DNA from: Dicyema japonicum
Lineage: Eukaryota; Dicyemida; Rhombozoa; Dicyemidae
Direction of reading: 5' to 3'
Length of the DNA: 64,000 nucleotides
Assembly: GCA_011109175.1 (NCBI GenBank)
Contig: RDEW01000001.1
Location: forward strand, 5,724 to 69,723
Shown here: positions 59,175 through 64,000 of the stretch, one piece after another
How positions within the stretch are numbered: position 1 is the stretch's first letter
Layout of the letters: each line of letters begins with the position of its first letter
Program-made: the position numbers and the translations under genes
Notes under the pieces: model-generated
Told to the model about the DNA's origin: nothing
Database searches by the model: none
What the model saw: only the letters and a program-made list of their open reading frames with translations

Positions 59175-60003
59175 TTGCATCGCAGATCTTATAGATCTCA
59201 GAAGATATTCAGAAATAATTCGATAAACTCGTGTGCAAACTTCAATAATTTTTACATGAAGGTTTTACTGGTCGTTGACTCATTCATTAAGTTTGACGTT
59301 GTGGAACTGGCAAAGAATAAAAGTGCATTGGAAATCTCATCTCTACTTGAGAATATATTTTACATTATTGGAGAACCCGTTATTCTTCAAACTGATAACG
59401 GAAAGGAGTTTCGCAATTCTGAAATGGATAGGCTCTGTGAATTTTTTAAAATAAAGCATATTCGTGGAAGGCCTAGAGCACCGTTGGTACAAGGAAAAGA
59501 TGAAAGGTTTATTTTAAAGATATAATAAATAGGTTCAATCAAGTAAACGATGGATACATGTGCTTCAGCTGGAAGTTTTGGAGTTTACTTTAACATTTCA
59601 AAGAGGATTGCATGATTACAATCGAACAAAACATGATACGAAGAATATTCCCTTTCAAAGTTTTATGGGAAATAAACGCATTAATGGCATCCATGGAGCC
59701 TACCCAGAAGAAGTAAATTACGAAAACAATAAAAGTTCGAAGATGAACCACAGAATATGAAGATTCTGGAAAATCTTAAAAAAGCAGGCGAGAAAATGAA
59801 AAAAAGAAAATGACATATGATGAGAAAAATATAAGTGGGAGATAAAGTGATTATTAGACATGATTATGATGCAAACGTGACAAACAGAAAGTATCCTTTG
59901 TTTGATGAAATACAAACAAATATGTATACAGTGATTCATCAAGAAGTACATAATTATGATCTAGATTCTAGAAAATATGGAAAAAATGTAAATATCTCGT
60001 GAC
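59175..60003 (+). pseudogene. Integrase (DDE, rve-type) gene of a retroelement or related transposon
   Basis: 59175-59525 contains LLVVDSFIKF (first D), PVILQTDNGKEFRN (second D) and KHIRGRPRAPLVQGKDERF (third acidic residue E), so the D,D,E set is kept. A frame change near 59525 leads to RGLHDYNRTKHDTKNIPFQ (59560-59760). A later frame gives GDKVIIRHDYDANVTNRKYP near 59840, a C-terminal domain common behind such integrases. Two frame breaks make it inactive as read. No RT or LTRs are visible next to it. The family resembles integrase-like proteins annotated as KRAB-A/SCAND3-type in invertebrates. Confidence 0.8.
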
Positions 60004-60149
60004 TTGCTAAAATTTTAAAATAAATAGTTGACATTTTTTACTTTTTGTATTATGTCGTACACGAGGTTTGGTAATAAAGTTTAAATAAAAATGTTAATTA
60101 GAGTTACTCTAAAGACTAGAAATTGTAACAAAAAAGTATTAAAGATCAT

Positions 60150-60310
60150 ATTAATCGAAAAATCCGCGATTCATTTGCTGTCTTCAAGAAACGAAATTTA
60201 CCGCACATTCTATTACGAAATTGGATGATTAGTATATAATTACTTTGGACTCTGATTGTCGACATTATGGTCTTGGATTTGCAGTCCATAGAGAAAAGAA
60301 AAGTAGACAA
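60150..60310 (+). pseudogene. LINE endonuclease fragment
   Basis: CLQETKFTAHSI and, shortly after, CRHYGLGFAVHREKK match LQEIK and NYGLGFAIK of the LINE endonuclease at 36.5-36.8 kb. Only this part is left; the 73-codon ORF at 60267 runs through it in another frame. Confidence 0.6.
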
Positions 60311-60489
60311 GCAGGTTGAGGAAATCGAGAGGTATAATGATAGAACCAGCCATCCGGGTTATCAACAACAAGAAAGTGCAGGAGAACATAATTATTTGCA
60401 ACCAACTCGGACCAATGTAACGATTGATATTGAAAGAGTGAATATAAACTTTTTTTTCGCTTTATCGATTTTGGGTAGATTTCTGTGAT

Positions 60490-61845
60490 ATTGGGAAGTT
60501 TCTGCGACTATAGGAGGTGGATACATTTAATTGGGGGTAGTTTGTTAAATATAGAATATTTGTTGGTTAAATAAATATAAATAATTCATGTATAAAAAAT
60601 TTAGAGTTCTAATTGAGTGAGTGAAATTCGTCATTAAGGTAGTTGAGGAAGAATCAGAGACCTCATCTTCATCAAATTTTTTAACAAATTTCCTTCATTA
60701 CCCACGCAAGCTTAGCAGAAAGGATCCTTCACTATTTTAGACTTTAATTCACTCCACACAGCAAAATTTTTCAGTTTGTAATGTCATACATTTTCTTAGA
60801 TTTCTTCAAATCTAATACTTGTGAGAGGGTGTAGAAATATGGACTAAATGTAGAAAATATGGATAGAGTGATCTAAAGACTGATCCTAAAGATCCTAAGA
60901 TAAATCACACAGAGTATACTCGTAAAAGTGCTGAATCGATCTTTCCCTCCTCTACATTTTCGTATTTATTGCTTGTTCAGGTAATTTCAGTAAAATGGTG
61001 TTTTATTTTGACGGCTGATTCGAAATCCTATTGTAATGTTGGCTCAAAGACCGTTTCCGTTTTGCAATTGGCTAAATGTTATCAGATTAGTTCTCGCGAG
61101 AGATTGGAAGCACATGAAAACGACATTATTGCATAAGAACTGTAACGTGTGAAAAGTTTGCTTTGGGATGTATTAATGTCCATCTTATTTAAATAAAGAT
61201 CTAGTAAATTGTATTAAAAAAAATCATTATAATTCATTATTATTAGTGGGTCCACTATTGCACCATTTGCATGATTAAAACAAATGGTGCTTGGGCAGAT
61301 TTCTTTTCCAATCTAAGCTCAATATATCATGGCGTCTTTAATGTACAGCTATATGGGTTTCCCAGATTTCAATTTGTTCAATATATCAAGTTTTCTGCTG
61401 GTAAAGCTAACACAATATATAACATTGCTTGTCAAGGGGTTGCAATAAACTGGTTACATTTGGTGAAATATTATCGATATTTTTAATTTTATTTGCTTCT
61501 TGTGAGGGGCAGAATATCAATTACCAACAAACACTTTCTTTGTAGGTTTGGCTAAATTTAAATCCCGATTAAAAAGTAACTAAAAATATTATTCGTCACC
61601 CACGCATTTGAAGAGTTTGAAACAATCCGCTATACAAGAATGATTTAAACATCTAGGCTTTACAAATTTGGAGATTCTATTTTAATGATTTAAATCCCTT
61701 TCTAATGCCTTTTTGATGGAATATATTTTGTAAAAATTCCTGTTTCATCAGCATTATAAACATTTTCGTTTACCATACTGTTCAAATTTTTTTCTTCAAG
61801 TGAAAAGTTTTAAACATCTTCTTGGCATATTTGAAGGGCTAAAAT
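60490..61845. other. No recognised gene
   Basis: Short ORFs only (for example 61271-61486). None is recognised. Confidence 0.4.
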
Positions 61846-61847
61846 AA

Positions 61848-62066
61848 TTAGTTAGTTAGGTAACCAGAATCACTAACTTGTAAGAGGCCAGCAGATAATA
61901 AATAGGACGCAGCAGATGTTGGTCGCTCCCATAGATCGGTCAATACCGGCATTGTAGACAAATGTTGTGCTAATTCATGATATTCAAATTGGTTTGTTGT
62001 CAACACGTAGAGGTTGCCAAAGAGGACAGATGATATCGTTCGTTGGTAGATAGGGGTGGTGTCCAC
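61848..62066 (-). mobile_element. Jockey-like LINE C-terminal fragment
   Basis: TDLWERPTSAASYLLSAGLL parallels EDLWERPVRTARSLMVAGFP of the element at 49.2-50.7 kb. It ends SDSGYLTN and a stop. 5' truncated. Confidence 0.6.
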
Positions 62067-62069
62067 ATG

Positions 62070-64000
62070 GTAGAGGAGCCAGGTTTACCCGACGTACTTC
62101 GGAAGATAAGCTAAAATAATATAATCATAAAGATAAGCCAACAAAGAAGTGAAATTATTTCTTTCATTTAAAAAATTTAAATAAATTTATATTATAACTT
62201 TTAAAATAAATTTTAATGAACTATTTTTTTAAAAGGTTGGCGGTTAAAGAGCAAGTTTAAAAAATTATTTAAAATCCGTAAATTTAATATTTCTCCCATT
62301 ATTGAAAATAACCACAAAATAATTATTATTAACATTGTCATAGAAATAAATTAAAAATGATGCTAATTAAGATATCCAATGTGCCACACAATGTTGAAGA
62401 AAATGTCTAGAAAGCAGATGTTTCACGTCTTATGTTTAATCTTATAGGTATATTGAAGGCCTGGTTAAGGAAGATACTTTGTGATGACCCAGATAGATTC
62501 GACGACATTCAAACCCGGAACCATGTGGATTCTGTCTGGATGATATGACTCTGCATCATTTGGACTTTTGTCAACCAAATATACCACGGAAATTATCTAT
62601 TAATATGTCTACCCGTGATTTAAAGTTTGTGGGCTCGGATTTGATATTCACTCAAGTCTGGCTCCTGGAATACACTGTATTTGGCGTGAGTGACAGTATT
62701 GGTGTCATCCAAATGCCTCTAAACGACCAATGTCTATTAGGAGAGGAGGCACTGAGAGGAGTTGAAATCCACAGATACCCTATACTTATTGAGATCGTTA
62801 GCTAATGATCCAGAACGTGGAAGAGAATCCTATCTAAAATTGTGCCTTTTAGTTCACATGTGGTGGGAGACTATACTTCTAAGTATATCACTGTCGTCCA
62901 TCTTGGCGAGAATAAAAATACCAATTTATTTTCAATGGCATAATAGGATTCCATTAAGTCTCAGGAAATGTCCGAATACCAAGTTTCAGTGATGTCAAAA
63001 CAGTCGACTGTTGTACAAGCCAATCGGCTGGGGGATACTAATGATATTAAATAGGCAATGTCTTCTATGAAATGCACAATAATTAGCAAGACAATTAATT
63101 GCACTTTTAAAAATTAAATGACTTAGCGAAAATTACAACTATAGTAGATTAAATACTAAACGATAATCGATGACCATTGGATTGTCACCTCTTCTCATGT
63201 CCTGCCTCGCCTTCAAGCTCCCCGTTATACTATCGGATCTGTAGAAGTGTCTATCTTTGGCCTTTACGCTTTTCTTAGCTACCGGTTTCCTCTACTTGAG
63301 GAACCGGGGATAAAAATACCAAAAGATAACAAAAATAGATTTGACTCCAATTACAGTATTTTGTCTCCGAATTATCACAAGCAACAATATCATCTCTCAA
63401 CCAATCGATGGTTTGAATAAATGGAAATCACTATTCTATTGAATGCTAATCACTAAGCAAGAGGTCGTTATGTGACCACAATATTGATGGAAATAAGAGT
63501 ACGATTCTACAAGCAGGATCCTAGTCGTTCTCTAAACGCTAATCAAGCTGAAAGGGTGAATGTAACATGTCTTCAAGAAAACTCTTAATGTATAGTACTC
63601 TTAGGAAAAAATTGGTGGTCTTATTTTGGAATCGCTACTAAATGGTTCCGAGTAAGTTGCCATAGCAACGAGGTCATCCTTGGACGATGCTATAAGGAAT
63701 ACAATGGGTATAATGGTTGAGTAGTTTAATAAGGATTTTCCTTTTACTTCAAAGTCGAACGAGACAATTGTAAGTACACCTCTCTTGAAAATAAGAACAG
63801 ATTTGGCCATTGATTTGAGGAATTGAGTAATCACGATTAAGTTAATTCATGAATTATTGATTACAAAAATGATAATTTCATTAGAAAACCTCCAACACAC
63901 TATCAGTAAAGCTTATTGTATAAGTCGTCGATCAAAATGAGACATTTTAGAAAGAGAAAAACTCTGTTGGTAAAAAACATTAATATTCGAGGGGAATATC
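62070..64000. other. No recognised gene
   Basis: Several ORFs of 60-86 codons (62545-62805, 62762-62992, 63601-63834) lack recognisable motifs. A short inverted repeat, ACCGGTTTCCTC...GAGGAACCGGG, lies at 63281-63309. With introns as short as 24 nt, small exons could be hidden here. Confidence 0.4.

Noticed and set aside
62380-62440. KISNVPHNVEENV resembling an RRM RNP2 motif
   Set aside because: A stop follows at once and no RNP1 motif is present in any frame.
1-64000. CRISPR arrays, bacterial operons, phage features
   Set aside because: None seen; spliced genes, LINEs and eukaryotic LSU rRNA show a nuclear eukaryotic genome.

Overview
This is a eukaryotic, AT-rich, repeat-dominated window. 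Two genes point to a ciliated animal: an axonemal RIBC2-like protein at 20340-21602 and a basonuclin/disco-type zinc-finger gene at about 14.2-15.2 kb, duplicated at 43.1-44.1 kb. A PPIH-like cyclophilin lies at 27371-27981 on the minus strand. The reading frames of these genes need introns of only 22-32 nt, mostly 23-27 nt. Among animals such introns are best known from dicyemid mesozoans, so a dicyemid-like source is my inference. Ciliary genes argue against Myxozoa. There is no direct taxonomic marker.

Layout. 1-11040 is a large inverted duplication: arm A (1-4822, plus) and arm B (6222-11040, minus) around a 1.4 kb spacer. Each arm carries a divergent large-subunit rRNA gene, a non-LTR reverse-transcriptase remnant and the 5' end of a Tigger/pogo-like DNA transposon. 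Arm B is the left part of a 14 kb unit (about 6.14-20.18 kb). This unit recurs in the same orientation, with indels, at about 36.85-48.85 kb (copy C). Units B and C both contain the LSU rRNA, the zinc-finger gene and a 1.75 kb inverted-repeat element. No SSU rRNA is visible next to any LSU copy.

20.3-33 kb is unique DNA. It holds RIBC2, a 1.85 kb tandem duplication with a tRNA-like SINE, the cyclophilin, an unassigned two-exon gene, and two paralogous copies of an unrecognised secreted or membrane protein family. 33-37.2 kb is a dead Tigger transposase with a nearly full-length non-LTR retrotransposon nested in it. The shorter Tigger copy in the palindrome spacer has a different, 5'-truncated LINE at the identical site.

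48.9-64 kb is mostly mobile-element debris: a jockey-like RT of 521 codons, a hAT fragment, an internally deleted Tigger-like element with intact ends, an RTE/BovB-like RT, an integrase gene and several LINE 3' ends. The last few kilobases show nothing I can name.

Many frames are broken by single-base indels, some in homopolymers. The B and C zinc-finger copies are broken at different places. Some of this may be consensus error in the assembly rather than true gene death.
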